Part shown: positions 10,430-21,319 of the stretch, one piece after another
Layout: each line of letters begins with the position of its first letter
Position numbering within the stretch: position 1 is the first letter of the stretch
Origin: Ichthyophis bannanicus
Lineage: Eukaryota; Chordata; Amphibia; Gymnophiona; Ichthyophiidae
Length of the DNA: 64,000 nt
Direction of reading: 5' to 3'
NCBI GenBank assembly: GCA_033557465.1
Contig: CM066034.1
Span: 412,092,159-412,156,158 of the forward strand
The notes under the pieces: generated by a model
What the model was told of the DNA's origin: nothing
Database searches by the model: none
What the model saw: the letters and a program-made list of their open reading frames with translations, nothing else
Position numbers and translations under genes: made by a program

Positions 10430-11220
10430 CCTTTCACTCCATTTTGTGCATTGTCAAAGAATTTAAATGTTACAGACATGTATCTTCTCTCCTCCTTCAA
10501 ACTTACTACCTGCCCCTCTGCCCCCATTCCCACCCATCTACTAAGTTCCATCTCCTCTACTGTTATGTCTTCCATCTGTCATATCCTCAAGCTATCACTT
10601 TCCACTGCAACTATCCTTCAGCCTTCAAGCATGCTGTGGTTACACTTTTCCTCAAGAAGACCTCACTAGACCCTACCTGTCCCTCTAATTATTGACCCAT
10701 ATCCCTCCCCACCTTTATTTCTAAACTACATGAACATGCAGTTCACCACCATTATCTTAACTTTCTCTCCTCTCAAGTCCTTCTGGATCCATTGCAATCT
10801 GGCTTTAATCCTTTACATTTTACTGAAACGGCTCATGCCGAAGTCTCCAGTGACTTGTCCCTGACCAAATTCAAGGGTTTTTACTTGATACTCATCCTAT
10901 CTGATGCTTTTGATGCTGTTGATCACCATCTTCTCCTTGATACCCTGTTCTCCCTTGGATTTAGAGGCTCTGTTCTGTTCTGGTTTTCTTCTTATGTCTC
11001 CCACTGCACTTTTAGTGTATGTTCTGAAGGATTGTCCTTTACTGCTATCACACTCATTTGGTGTACCCCAGGGCTTTGTCTTGGGATATCTCAGTTTCTC
11101 TCTCCATACCCAGTCTCTTACTTCATTCATCTCATCCCATGGTTCACAGTCCAATCTCTGTGCTGATGTCTCACCATACTTAAACAATACTGCTTTCTCT
11201 CTCAAACAGATTACATAGTT
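10430..11220 (+). pseudogene. L2-type LINE reverse transcriptase fragment
   Basis: Several frames carry successive pieces of an L2/CR1-group reverse transcriptase. These are a KKTSLDPTCPSNY-like piece (palm N-terminal 'DP..PSNYRPIS' region), a DAFDAVDHHLLL piece equivalent to motif A ('AFDTVDH'), and GVPQGFVLG (motif B 'GVPQGSVLGP') near 11060. Frameshifts and stops break the frame. The YADD motif is damaged (CADVSPYL). The protein is an RNA-templated DNA polymerase acting in LINE retrotransposition; this copy cannot be functional. Confidence 0.75.
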
Positions 11221-11339
11221 ATCAATGGATTTCACTTTCCTCTTGTTTGCAGCTGCCCAAACATGTTTCTTTCATATATTCCATTTTTGGAGGGGTTCGA
11301 AATTAGCTTCTAATCCATCCAGATAACTTTGGTATCCTA

Positions 11340-11480
11340 GAACAAAACCAAAGAACACACAAATCAATGGATAAAATCTTCTTTAATATAATGTTCAAAT
11401 ACAAATTGGTGTTGATATCACACCCTACATAGCCTGTTTCGACAGTAGGTCTTCATCAGGGGTAAAATAATCATTTGTTA
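11340..11480 (-). mobile_element. Penelope-like terminal repeat piece
   Basis: The minus strand carries a CCTGATGAAG...GTCGAAAC block, which is the mark of the terminal repeats (pLTRs) of vertebrate Penelope-like elements. The body of the element cannot be recognised in the AT-rich DNA to the right. Confidence 0.5.
11422..11463 (-). ncRNA. hammerhead ribozyme motif
   Basis: Read on the minus strand: stem I ACCC pairs with GGGT. Next come the core CTGATGA and one extra A, then stem II GAC-(CTACT)-GTC and the core GAA. Stem III ACA-(GGCTA)-TGT follows, then a UA cleavage dinucleotide before GGGT. Hammerheads of this minimal type I form are known from Penelope-like elements. The extra A after the CUGAUGA core and the 3-bp stems make activity uncertain. 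Confidence 0.6.
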
Positions 11481-12280
11481 AAAAATAATTATTGATTACA
11501 ACAAACCTCTATGAAGGACAATTTTTAAAATTGTTCCACAAAATAATTATAACTAATAAATAAATATAACATGTGAACCATCTGATCCCATAAGGATCAT
11601 TCAGAACAGTCTACCAACTTAGTACATATGTACATCCTCCTTAAGATATAATATTACATCTTGACTTAGCACACAGAAAAACACACATTCAAAATTATAA
11701 TCTTTCTCTCAAATTTCACATTGTAAACTGAAAGCAACTACAAATTGTATCCAGGCATCAATTCTCTAGAGGCAAATAAAAATAAATACATTAAGTACAA
11801 CCATAGACTTAATGATAAATGACAGCATTTGTAGAATGAATTAAAGTCATTATCTTTGATATGTTAAAGCTCTGAAAAACCGCTCACATGTAGACCTAAA
11901 ATGAAGCAAAATAGAAGCATATACTTAAAGACAAGCATCATAAATTTTAATTCAATTCCAATGACATGTTATATACAGCATTGGTAGCCGTGCTAAAACA
12001 TCAGTAAAGCTGATACTATTCAAAGACACATCCAGTCACTTAATGATATTCGTAAAAATGCTACTGCTTGGTTGAACTGCCATAGAAGGGCTGATTCCTG
12101 CCAATGCTACCAAAGCACACATGGCAGAAAGTCAGATATGCTGTTAGCGAGATCACAAACCTATATATGCTTTTTCCAGCTTGTGGTCTTCTAAATGGCC
12201 ATTTATTAATGAGACTTATACCAAAAAATGGGGTGTTCAGGAAAGTGGGAATATGTATTTAATCAGCTGGCATCATTTTT
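11481..12280. other. AT-rich unassigned DNA
   Basis: No reading frame or repeat recognised. It may be the decayed body of the Penelope-like element. Confidence 0.35.
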
Positions 12281-12673
12281 TCACTTTAGATCTAAAGGAT
12301 ATAACCCACTGTATGTTGAGTTTTTAATCACCTGATAGAGACCCAAACCTGTCATGCCCCAAACAAAATCATGTTCTAAGCAACTCAGGTCATGCCAATT
12401 ACAGGCCATCTGAGGAATCACACATAGACTATGCCATTCATCCAGCATAGATAAGACATTAGGGGATATGTAGTCCCCAAGAGAACCCTGACTCTTTGTA
12501 CCTCCACAATAAGAGAAAGACTTGTAGACACCCAACACATATGTGTGCACTTTAACTCCATCTCCCACATACAATTCTGTCATATAAAGGCAAAGGTGGG
12601 GCTGCAGTAAATCACTGACCCCCATGAGGTACTTCCTCTTATTTTCCTCCACCACCACAACCACATTCCCCAT
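12281..12673 (-). other. unidentified open frame, 130 codons
   Basis: An ATG-started frame of 130 codons in AT-rich DNA. The product has no domain, signal or membrane segment that I recognise. The frame may be a relic of a transposon or of a processed gene, or chance. Nothing nearby helps to assign it. Confidence 0.2.
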
Positions 12674-13205
12674 TGTCTAACACTCCAGTAAACTTGTTAA
12701 GTGCACAACTTTCTGCATATTTCAGAGCTGGGAATATACTAAGAGAGTGATTAAAGATGGTTGGAGTGTTAGAGGAAGGGGGGCATATGATATTGACCTA
12801 TCTTATCTCTTTTCAGATGAAAGCTAAGGACTCTGATGGGCGGTAACATATTCATGGTCCAAGTGAAAGGTTAATGAGCTAAGTTAATGAAGGTACCTTT
12901 TGTCCTATATGCACTGTTATGACAGAAGCAATGAATGATGGCATCTATGGGCCATTTTGTGCACAGATAGGCCTACCATCAGGCCAGTTTGAAAGCGCTC
13001 ACCTCCCAACCCTGGTGGCCAATGATATGATAGTATAGAAAGCTTTCTTAGTCATAGTATTCTTCAATGGCTAACACATTTTGCAACACAATGATAATGT
13101 GCATTTTAATTATCCCAATATTGATTGCATAAATATCACACCAGGATATGCTAAGGAGAAAGCCTTCTAGATGAAATACGTAAATGATTGTTTCATGGAA
13201 CAGCT
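12674..13205. other. mostly unassigned; short CR1 piece at the right end
   Basis: From about 13085 to 13205 the DNA resembles an internal CR1 segment (…GATGAAATACGTAAATGA…CAGCTGGTT), plus strand, directly before the 5' end of CR1 copy A. The rest is unassigned. Confidence 0.4.
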
Positions 13206-13553
13206 GGTTAAGAAAATAAATGTATTAGGTATAGTTGTATTAGTTTAAGTATCCCCAGCAAACCTAAGTAAGTAAACAACTTAAATACCTAAACAAAACC
13301 TTAAAATTAAGATGCAGACAGCAGCCCAACAGCGAGATGAGAGCTTTCAAGTCTTTTGCATTGAGTTCACATGTATGATTTTCTCCCAGTTGGTGAGGGG
13401 TCTTACATGTGCACTAGGTGCAAGGAGCTCTTTGCTCTCAGGGAACGGGTTCAATCTCTGGAGGCTAGAATAGCAAACTTGGAGGACATAAGAAAGACAG
13501 AGAGGTATATACAGTAGATGAGACCTACAGGGATGTAGTACTAAAGTTCCACT
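13206..13553 (+). mobile_element. CR1 copy A, 5' end
   Basis: The sequence matches the 5' end of CR1 copy B (reverse complement of 58800-59165), including the shared GTATCCCCAGCAAAC. It encodes the ORF1 N-terminal part with a zinc-finger-like pair (YMCTRC-type CxxC) and a Leu-rich heptad region. The right end is the 8-bp target (GTTCCACT, 13546-13553) of a hAT element. CR1 copy A resumes at 16208. Confidence 0.8.
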
Positions 13554-14839
13554 CAGTGGCGTAGCGTGAGTTGTCAGCACCCGGGGCAAGGCAAGTAATT
13601 TGCGCCCCCCTGGTCTGGTGTGGTTCTCTCCCGCGATCAGCGCTGCACTGTCCCTCCCCCAGATAGTCCCTCGCTCTCTCTTCGCACCCACCGCACCGCA
13701 CGCCTGGCACCCCCCCCCTCCACAGTGGGCGGTGACCCGGCGGCTCGGATCGGATTCGCACAGCCAGCACTGCAGAGAGCTGCGAGTGCGAGCGCGCCCC
13801 CAGGGCCGGATTTACCTTGAGTGAGGCCCTACGCCAACAAAAATTGTGGGCCCCCAGCAGGGGCGGCCCAAGGGGGGTGTGGGCCTCATTTGCATAAGGG
13901 GCCTCATTTGCATAAATATTTGCATAATGTTACCATATACTAACTTTTAGTAAACGTGCCTCTTAATGAGTGTATGGATAAAGAAAGACTAAAAGATTTC
14001 TACATTACTATAATCCAGTGCCAACTGCCAGACACATTAGGAACTACTACAAACACTGCCCATTTAGAACCCATAGCAAACCCGCCGTATCCTAACAGCA
14101 CTACCAGGACTCACAAAGCACCATACTCTACCAATCAAAAGGCAACACTGCAAATATTAAACCAATACATTTCAGAGAACAACAATACATGACCTACTGG
14201 GGAAAGAGAACAAGTGGCAATGTCAAATAGGAATTATATAAACAGAACACCTCAGCTCAGTTACACATGCAGAACATAGACCATCACCAAACAAGTAATC
14301 ACATTTTAGAAACAGGAAGACAATAATTAAACTGGGAATCCCAAAAGCCAAACTTGGAATGTACAACACTGTAGAAATAAAACTATACATTAATTTGCTC
14401 TTGTACTAAACAAAGCGCAGACGTTAATGATGCACATTTACCAGAGCTGACATATTCCAATTAATAAATTCAAAATAAAGAGATATTTTTCTACCTTTTG
14501 TGCATTTTTTTCAGCTGCAATTGCTCCAGCCACTTTCTTCTGGTTTCTTCGTGTCTTCTGCTAACTCTCCATCGTCTGCTGTCCATTTGTCCCTTCTTCT
14601 CTCTTCTAGTTTTTTTCCATTCTCTCTCTACATCTGCTTTAATATACTAATCTTTCTCCTTTTGCTCTTTCCTCATTCCTATTTCATCCACTCAAATTTT
14701 ACCCCTCCATCCTCAATCCCCACTTACTCTCCCAATACCCGGCCAATTGTAGATTTTTTATCCCTCCCACACAAAATATTTTTCCCTTCTCCATTTTACT
14801 CTTCCAGCCCCATCCCATTCTAATCCTCCCCCAACATCA

Positions 14840-15780
14840 GCTCCCTTCTAGTTCCAGCCTCACCCAGCATCCATTCCCTTCTAGTCCCTGCATCAGCCCA
14901 TTTCCAGTCCTAGCCACCCATCAGCCCATTTCCAGTCCTAGCAACCCCCCAACCCAATACCAGTCCTAGCCCCCCATCAACCCACTTACAGTCCTAACCC
15001 CCCATCACCCCATTTTCAGTTTAAGCCCCCCTATAACCCATTACCAGTCCTAACCCCCCATCAGCCCACTTCCAGTCCTAACCCCATCAACCCATTTCCA
15101 GTCAGCCCCCCATAGCCCATTGCCAGTCCTACCCCCCCATCAGCCCACAGCCCATTACCAGTCCTAATCCCATCAGCCCACCTCCAGTCTTAACCCCCCC
15201 AGCCCATTTCCAGTCCTAGCCCCCCCATAGCCTATTACCAGACAGCCCCCATCAGCCCACAGCCCATTACCAGTCTTAGCCCCCCCAAAGCCCATTACCA
15301 GTTCTAAACCCCCCAACAGCCCATTATCAGTCCTAACCCCATCAGCCCACCTCCAGTCTTAACCCCCCCAGCCCCTTTCCAGTCCTAGCCCCCCCATAGC
15401 CCATTACCAGACAGCCCCCATCAGCACACAGCCCAATTCCAGTCTAAACCCCACCCCAAAGCCCAATACCAGTTCTTAACCCCTCCCAACAGCCCATTCC
15501 CAGTCCTAACCCCATCAGCCCACCTCCAGTCTTAACCCCCCAGCCCATTTCCAGTCCTAGTCCCCCATAGCCCATTACCAGACAGCCCCCATCAGCCCAC
15601 AGCCCATTACCAGTCTTAACCCCCACCCCAAAGCCCATTACCAGTTCTAACCCCCCAACAGCCCACAGCCCATTACCAGTCCTAACCTCATCAGCCCACC
15701 TCCAGCCTTAATCCCCCAACCCAATTCCAGCCCCAAACCCAGCCCCCCCAATAGCCCATTACCAGTCCTACCCCCTCCCC
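14840..15780. repeat. C-rich minisatellite with higher-order period near 170 bp
   Basis: Short units built on CAGCCCATTACCAGTCCTAACCCC repeat for about 940 bp. A variant ending CCAGACAGCCCC recurs at 15238, 15407 and 15578. This gives a higher-order period of about 170 bp. There are no believable frames. Confidence 0.85.
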
Positions 15781-15786
15781 CTGCCT

Positions 15787-16103
15787 AAAGTAAAATTTAA
15801 TTTAAAAAAAACCTGCTGGCTGCCGCCGCGGGGCCCCCTCTGCGGCCGCGGCACCACGGACCGACCCGCCGGGGCCCCCACTGCAAGCGCGATCCCTCCC
15901 TCCGTGCCTCCCTCCGTGCAGGCTGTGAGAGGCGCGAAGGGAGACTGTGCCTTCGCGCCTCTCACAGCCTGCACGGAGGGAGGCACGGAGGGAGGGATCG
16001 AGCTTGCAGAGGGGGCCCCCGCGGGTCAGTCCATGCTGCCGCGGCAGCAGAGGGGGCCCCGCGGCGGCAGCCAGCAGGGTTTTTTTTATTTTATTTTTTA
16101 AAA
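15787..16103. repeat. large GC-rich palindrome
   Basis: Arms of more than 130 bp are reverse complements around a 9-base spacer (15941-15949). The innermost arms are GAGGCGCGAAGG and CCTTCGCGCCTC. The outer ends are A/T runs next to CCTGCTGGC and GCCAGCAGG. As RNA or single-stranded DNA this would form one very stable hairpin. Confidence 0.85.
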
Positions 16104-16207
16104 AAAGCCTAACGTGGCGTATAGGTAAATACGGCCCTGGTGCCCCCCCCCCCATGTTGCGCCCGGTGCGGCCGGCCCCCCCCTGCACCCCCCACGCTAC
16201 GCCTCTG

Positions 16208-16895
16208 GTCCCACTTCCAGTCTGGCAGCCTCCCTGTTTCCATGGAGGAGAGAGATCATGTGACAGGAAAGCATTGCCCTGGTGTGACAGAGAGTGATCC
16301 TGTAGCTAGGACCTGTCCTCCAGATGATGTAAAACCCTCTCACACTGAGGAGGTTTTTCCAGGGCCATGTGCCCATGACAGAAGGGTTAGGACAGTCATT
16401 ATAGCTGGTGATTCAATCATTAGGCAAGTAGATAGCTGGGTGTCTGGTAGACATGAGGATCGCCTGGTAACATGCCTGTCTGTTGGAAAGGTAGCAGATC
16501 TCATGTGCCACTTAGACGAGGTTTTAGATAGCACTGGGGAGGAATCTGCTGTTTTGGTACATGTTGCTACCAATGACATAGGAAAGTGTAGTAGGGAGGT
16601 TCTGGAGGCCAAATTTAGGCTTTTAGGTAGGAAGTTGAAATCCAGAACTTCTAGGGTAGCATTCTCAGAAATGCTTCCCATTCCATGCGCAGGATCCAAA
16701 AGGCAGGCAGAACTCTGGACTCTCAATGTGTGGATGAGACAATGGTGCAAGGAAGAGGGCACCATTGTTAGGAACAGGGAAAAATTCTGGGGAAAGGAGG
16801 GACTTTTCCAAGGGGATGGGCTCCACCTTATCCAGGATGGATCCAGGCTGCTGGTATTAACCTTTAAAAAGGAGATAGAGCAGCTTTTAAACTAG
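16208..16895 (+). pseudogene. CR1 ORF1 esterase domain, copy A
   Basis: The frame continues CR1 ORF1 after the hAT insertion. It carries block I of SGNH esterases (AGDSIIRQ, catalytic Ser) and the His-containing block V (GDGLHL). The middle block reads ATNDIG where GTND is usual. It ends at a stop after EIEQLLN. CR1 ORF1 proteins typically join a zinc-finger-like N-terminal part to such an esterase. The role in retrotransposition is thought to be in membrane or RNP handling. The hAT insertion separates it from its own start, so this copy is dead. Confidence 0.8.
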
Positions 16896-17576
16896 ATAAT
16901 AGGGGAAAGCAGACATTTGCACAAGAGCACATGGTTCAGAAGGATGTATCCTTGAAGGATACTAGTAAAAGATTGAAGTTAGGGCATATTGACAGAGAGG
17001 TTCCAATAAAGACAAAAGTAACCCACATGTCCTTAAGTGCAGAGACAGAACTTAAAGATTCCAAATTACCCCTACCTACCAATAACCAGATTATTATGAA
17101 TAAAATACAACCTCTAAAATACTTGTATGCAAATGTTAGAAGTCTAAAAAATAAAATGGGTGTATGTAGCACTAAATGAGAGGTTAGACATGATTGGTAT
17201 CTCAGAGACCTGGTGGAAGGAGGGCAACCAGTGATACCTGGGTACAAATTAAATTGCAATGATAGAGTAGATCAAATTGGTGGAGGGGTTGCACTCTATG
17301 TAGAAAGGGCATTGAGTCACACAAGATTCAAGTATTGCACACAGCAAAATACACTGTAGAATCTCTATGGATTGAAATTTTGTGTAAAAAGGGGAAGAGA
17401 ATAGAAGTGGGGGAGTATTACCATCTACCTGGCTAGAATGAATAAATGAATGATGAAATGCTCAAAGAAATCAGGGAAGCTAACAAAAGTTACACCACAG
17501 TAATTATAATGGGTGATTTCAATTACCCCGGTATCGACTGGGTCAGTGTCATGGCAGGACATGCTAGAAAGATATT
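16896..17576 (+). pseudogene. CR1 ORF2 endonuclease start, copy A
   Basis: After the ORF1 stop the sequence encodes pieces of an APE-type endonuclease (LYANVRSLKNKM near 17125, then ISETWW, then GDFNYP near 17515). Frameshifts interrupt it. The sequence is cut by element 2 at 17577 and resumes at 23241. Confidence 0.75.
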
Positions 17577-17623
17577 GGGGAATGTTTACTAAACCTTCTT
17601 AATGTGCGCGCTGTGCAATTATC

Positions 17624-17646
17624 GTGCGCTAAGGTACCTTAGCACA
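17624..17646. repeat. subterminal GGTACC-centred palindrome, element 2
   Basis: GCGCTAAGGTACCTTAGCAC forms a near-perfect palindrome about 50 bp inside the left end. Elements 3 and 5 carry perfect versions at the equivalent place. Confidence 0.7.
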
Positions 17647-18764
17647 TGCTAATGACGCTTTATGGGGCACAAATGCGCTTTAGTGTGCGCTCACGCGCGC
17701 AGCGGCGCAAACAAGTGCTGAAGGCGGGGAAAGGCTCCCAGAGGGCGGAGGAAGGCTCCCCAGGGGCAGAGAGAAGGGGTCAATGGGTGGAGAGTGGGAG
17801 GGGAGAGGCTCCCCGCACACTAACGATGTGAAATTCGAGGCCAAAACTAACACAAGTGAAAACCTCGCGTTAGAGCTGATTTAAAGGGAAAAGAAACCAT
17901 TTCTGTCAGCAATGTACAGCAAAACCAAGGAAACCTACAAAAAATGATAAGTGTGATACATGTGAACGGAACAAAAGTGCAAATAAACATTGAAAATGAC
18001 CCCAACAAAATAAAAAAAAATCATAATCAAGGTGGGCAATAGTGATAGTAATGGGAAACATCAAAAAACACTCCCAAGAAAGCCACAAAAAATAAATATG
18101 AATTTTGGAAGGATCCGCTCCGTCCCCATACAAGGTGAATGATCCCACAGTGAAATAGCACTGATCAGGGTTTCCCTCTCCATTGGACAGGTTACCTATG
18201 GCATGCACATGTTCCACAACAGCAGGGCGGGCATGTCGGAATGGGCAACTGGACAGATGCTGGGAAAGGGGATACAGAGGGCTGCAGGCGGCACATGCTG
18301 TGCTGCAGCTGTGGCACAGTGCGGACTAGGCAGATGCCTAGGTGGCACTTAGGAATGCTGAAACTGAACAGCAGCCAGACAGCAACTGATGAGGGCCCAA
18401 CATGGGCACGAGAGTGTTTATCACAGTGTCACAGGGGATAGTACCCAGCAGGTACCCCTAAGGGCACAGAACATTGGCAGGCGGTGTTGGGGGGAAGCGT
18501 GGACGTCTATGCAGGCACCCCTACCCCAGAACACGCACCATACGCAGCCGCCTACCTGCACACTGGATGGCTTGAGACTGCACACCACCAGCATCACCAG
18601 CAGAAGGGCATGTCAGCATGGTGGCAGAGGGGTACTGGTGGTGGAGGGGGGCAGTGGCAGCTGCCCAGAGCAGACCATGGCCTAGCCCTGTGTAGGTGGG
18701 TGCCATGCACTGCAACAGACAGACCCTGCCGGACAAACAGTCATGGTATCACCAGGGAATGCAC

Positions 18765-18840
18765 TGTCTCTGTGGAAACACGGTGGTGCAGTGCACACAA
18801 CCAGTGTGTTTGGAGGCAGAAGGTCACAGCTAGGATGCCT
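18765..18840 (+). promoter_or_regulatory. tRNA-like module I of element 2, box B deleted
   Basis: The box A-like segment (TGGAAACACGGTGG) is present. The sequence then passes from GTCACAG directly to GCTAGG, so the box B (GGTTCAAGTCC in the sister copy) is missing by a deletion of about 13 bp. Confidence 0.55.
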
Positions 18841-18982
18841 GCCAACCCAGTCCCCATTTTTTACCCACTACTACAACGTGCTAATACAGACAGAACCTTT
18901 ATTGCAGATTACGTAAACATGCCCAAAACACCTACATTTTACCCTACAGAGCAAAGACACCATAAACAGGCGCATTACCTAG

Positions 18983-19125
18983 AGCAGAGTCTCCCAAATG
19001 CAGTCCTGGAGGGCCGAACACCATTCAGGTTCCATGCTGCCTCTAATAAAGATGCCCGTGCTGCATATCTATGCACCACCCCTATGGTATGCAGATGTAT
19101 CTCATGCATATTCATGAGGGACAGC
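18983..19125. repeat. left arm of the central foldback, element 2
   Basis: The arm starts AGAGCAGAGTCTCCCAAATG and reaches the loop (TTCATGAGGGACAGC). The right arm is absent, replaced by the Penelope-like insertion with loss of about 110 bp. Confidence 0.6.
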
Positions 19126-20638
19126 TAGCGTTCTTTGATTTTAGTGGGTGCTGCTGAGTGACCGATGCCGTCTATGGTGCTAAGTGATGATAGTCTGAAG
19201 AATTAAGCTTTTTATGATATTTATATATAGTTTTTAACCTTTTCTTAGCCATATTTTATAGATTGTTTCAATAATTTTAGCAAAAAAAGTTTCTCTTGAC
19301 AGCGGCGGTCATGGTTTGGTTCCCGGAGCTGTCTTCCAATTTGACAGTGCTGTTGTACTATGACCGTTTTTTTTATTTTTAAAAAAAAGCATGCTCAAGC
19401 GGGCGGTGTCTTTTGAAAAAATTCCGATTTGCATACTCAGTCATTTGACGAATTATTTGCATAGTCTAAAGGTTAGATTATAAGGCAGACCATTGATTTG
19501 CAACAGGTTTGCATAGTGGGGTTCACTAAGCACAGGCCCGTGGGAGAATTTATTTAATGGTTCACTGATTCAGAGTCAATCTTGAACAGCAGTAGAAGGT
19601 TAATGACCCCTGTCCTTTGTTAGGTTTTTGTCACAATAATGTGGGTGATTTTCCATTCTTTTAGACTCAGATACGTCCTCACAATCTTTTAAAAAGAAAT
19701 CATCTTAGTCCTTTGGTTTGCGGTCTTTGCCCGTTGGGAGATATAATCACGGAATAAAATAATTACGGCATGCCGTATATCCCATGTTGAAAAGGTTTTT
19801 TTTGATGGTTTGATTTACTCACTTCTGATGACAGTTTGTAGTAATGATGTGTAACGCATAATTAGTAAAGTTCTTTTTGATGAGTTTGAAATTTAGATCT
19901 TTAATAATTTAATGAGTACTGTACGTTCTGATTATTGATATAATCGTTTTTGTCTTTACATCTCCCCTCCAGTCATAAAGGTGGTTGCAAGTTCAGTGCA
20001 GCATCAGCTGTGTTAGTATACTTCTAATACGGTTGTTCAGGTAAAATTCACTCCTGCTCCTAGGTCTCCATCTCCTCTGTTTTTCTCCATTTCTCATTCC
20101 TCTATGTCACATTTGCATGTTTTTTAAAATTTGTGTTCTATCTATGTGACATAGTTCAGTATTTATAATAGGTTTTGTTTATGTGGTTCTACCTTTGCAT
20201 GTTATGTATTTGCCGTTATTAGTTTTTTACACATACATTGTGTTTATTTTGGGTTTAACAGGGTACTTTTACATATTACATGTTTTATTTATTCATTCTT
20301 TTGAGTGTGACATATATTGATACGAGTGTACATTTATGGATTTATGAGTAATAATTTATATGTATTATGCTTCTATACCTGTTATTTATTTATTTAATTA
20401 TTTATAGTGATTTGTTATCGTGTTCCTTCAAGGTATTTTATTCCACTATGATTTGTTTATTTGTTTTTATACTTATGTTTTTAATTTATTTATAATGTAT
20501 TTTTAGTATAAGGCGAGCCAATCCCTGAAGAAGAATTAATCGCAACATGGCCTGTGTCGGGTCAGGTCTCCCTTTTACATGTATGGACCAATAAAGTTTG
20601 GTGAGAACCCACGCCTGCCTACGTTTTTTGTACTGTGT
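19126..20638 (+). mobile_element. Penelope-like insertion without coding sequence
   Basis: A 1.5-kb AT-rich insertion replaces the foldback arm. Its 3' end has CCCTGAAGAAG, then GGCCTGTGTCGGGTC, then AATAAAG and a T-run, the end typical of vertebrate Penelope-like elements. No reverse transcriptase is visible, so it is non-autonomous or heavily decayed. Confidence 0.5.
20522..20562 (+). ncRNA. degenerate hammerhead motif
   Basis: CTGAAGA fits the CUGANGA core, and the right half (TGGCCTGTGTCGGGT) fits stem III and a GUC cleavage site. The second core element reads GCAA instead of GAAA, which should abolish cleavage. Confidence 0.45.
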
Positions 20639-20899
20639 TCCTGGAGAGGCAGGATATTGGGCCCTGCGTGCATCTCCCAATACTAGCACTTGCATACCTT
20701 AGCAATGCCACCCTACACCTGGGAATACGGTACACAGCTATCAAATGTTTGCTATGATTACTGGCAGATAGCAATTCCTATGTTAAGCACAGTTTGCTGA
20801 TTGAGCTCCATCATAGCAACCTTTCTGATGTCTGTGGAGTGTGCTTCAGGTCTGGTCTCTGACAATGTTTACCACCCTGGGGAGTGACCCCCAACAGTA

Positions 20900-21319
20900 T
20901 TGCATACCATATCCATGCCTGCACTGTGCCCAGGACTGGTGTGGTGGCCAGGGCTGCTAAACTCTATAGTAGCACAATGCTGGCATAGGTGTGGGAGTGT
21001 GTGTCTGTCTATCCAGTGTGTGGTGGCTGCAAACACCCTCCACAGACCACACTGCCAGCACTGTTGCCAGTATTGGCCTGCCAATGTGCATAATGAGGAG
21101 CAAGGTACCATGGGTATAGCCCGGACAGGGTGGCCTGGCCAGGATGCATTTGCACAGGGCATAGGGCACTGGCTGGGACATTGTAGTGCCCGGCCACCAC
21201 CTGCACAGACAGGGTGGCCACAGCATGTCCTGCTGGGAGATCACTCTCACCCTGACTGTGCAGTGACCACAGCATGGCTAGGCTCCCCCATAGTGTTATG
21301 TAGTGTTTCCCTCATGTGA
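20900..21319 (+). other. 139-codon frame conserved with element 5
   Basis: An open frame of 139 codons in the sense of the element. The equivalent frame of element 5 (63207-63629) has 140 codons, differs at about a dozen residues and keeps frame through a 3-bp length difference. The product is rich in Cys, Trp and His with several CxxC-like pairs. It has no known domain. Elements 1, 3 and 4 have it broken. It may be a real transposon gene or chance conservation between young copies. Confidence 0.25.

Larger units (their letters stand above)
13801..16139. mobile_element. second hAT-like unit nested in the first
   Basis: The ends CAGGGCCGGATTTACCT and AGGTAAATACGGCCCTG are inverted repeats. 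Flanks are C-rich (CGCGCCCC and GTGCCCCC) and could be a decayed 8-bp duplication. A piece resembling a 4-kb-family terminus (TTTTAGTAAACGTGCCTC, about 13944) lies inside, but its partner end was not found. Confidence 0.6.
13554..16207. mobile_element. hAT-type non-autonomous element inserted in CR1 copy A
   Basis: The ends CAGTGGCGTAGCG and CGCTACGCCTCTG are inverted repeats. They are flanked by 8-bp duplications GTTCCACT (13546-13553) and GTCCCACT (16208-16215), one mismatch. An 8-bp duplication and CAG...CTG ends are hAT hallmarks. No transposase is seen. Inside is a second hAT-like unit that carries a satellite and a large palindrome. Confidence 0.8.

Noticed and set aside
15444..15638. 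Gly-rich frame on the minus strand
   Set aside because: Translation of the C-rich minisatellite.
15802..16188. Open frames on both strands through the GC-rich palindrome
   Set aside because: High GC removes stop codons, and the mirror frames on opposite strands come from the inverted arms.
18484..19128. 214-codon frame in element 2
   Set aside because: It passes through a tRNA-like module and the foldback arm and is broken in the other copies. The deleted box B happens to keep it open.
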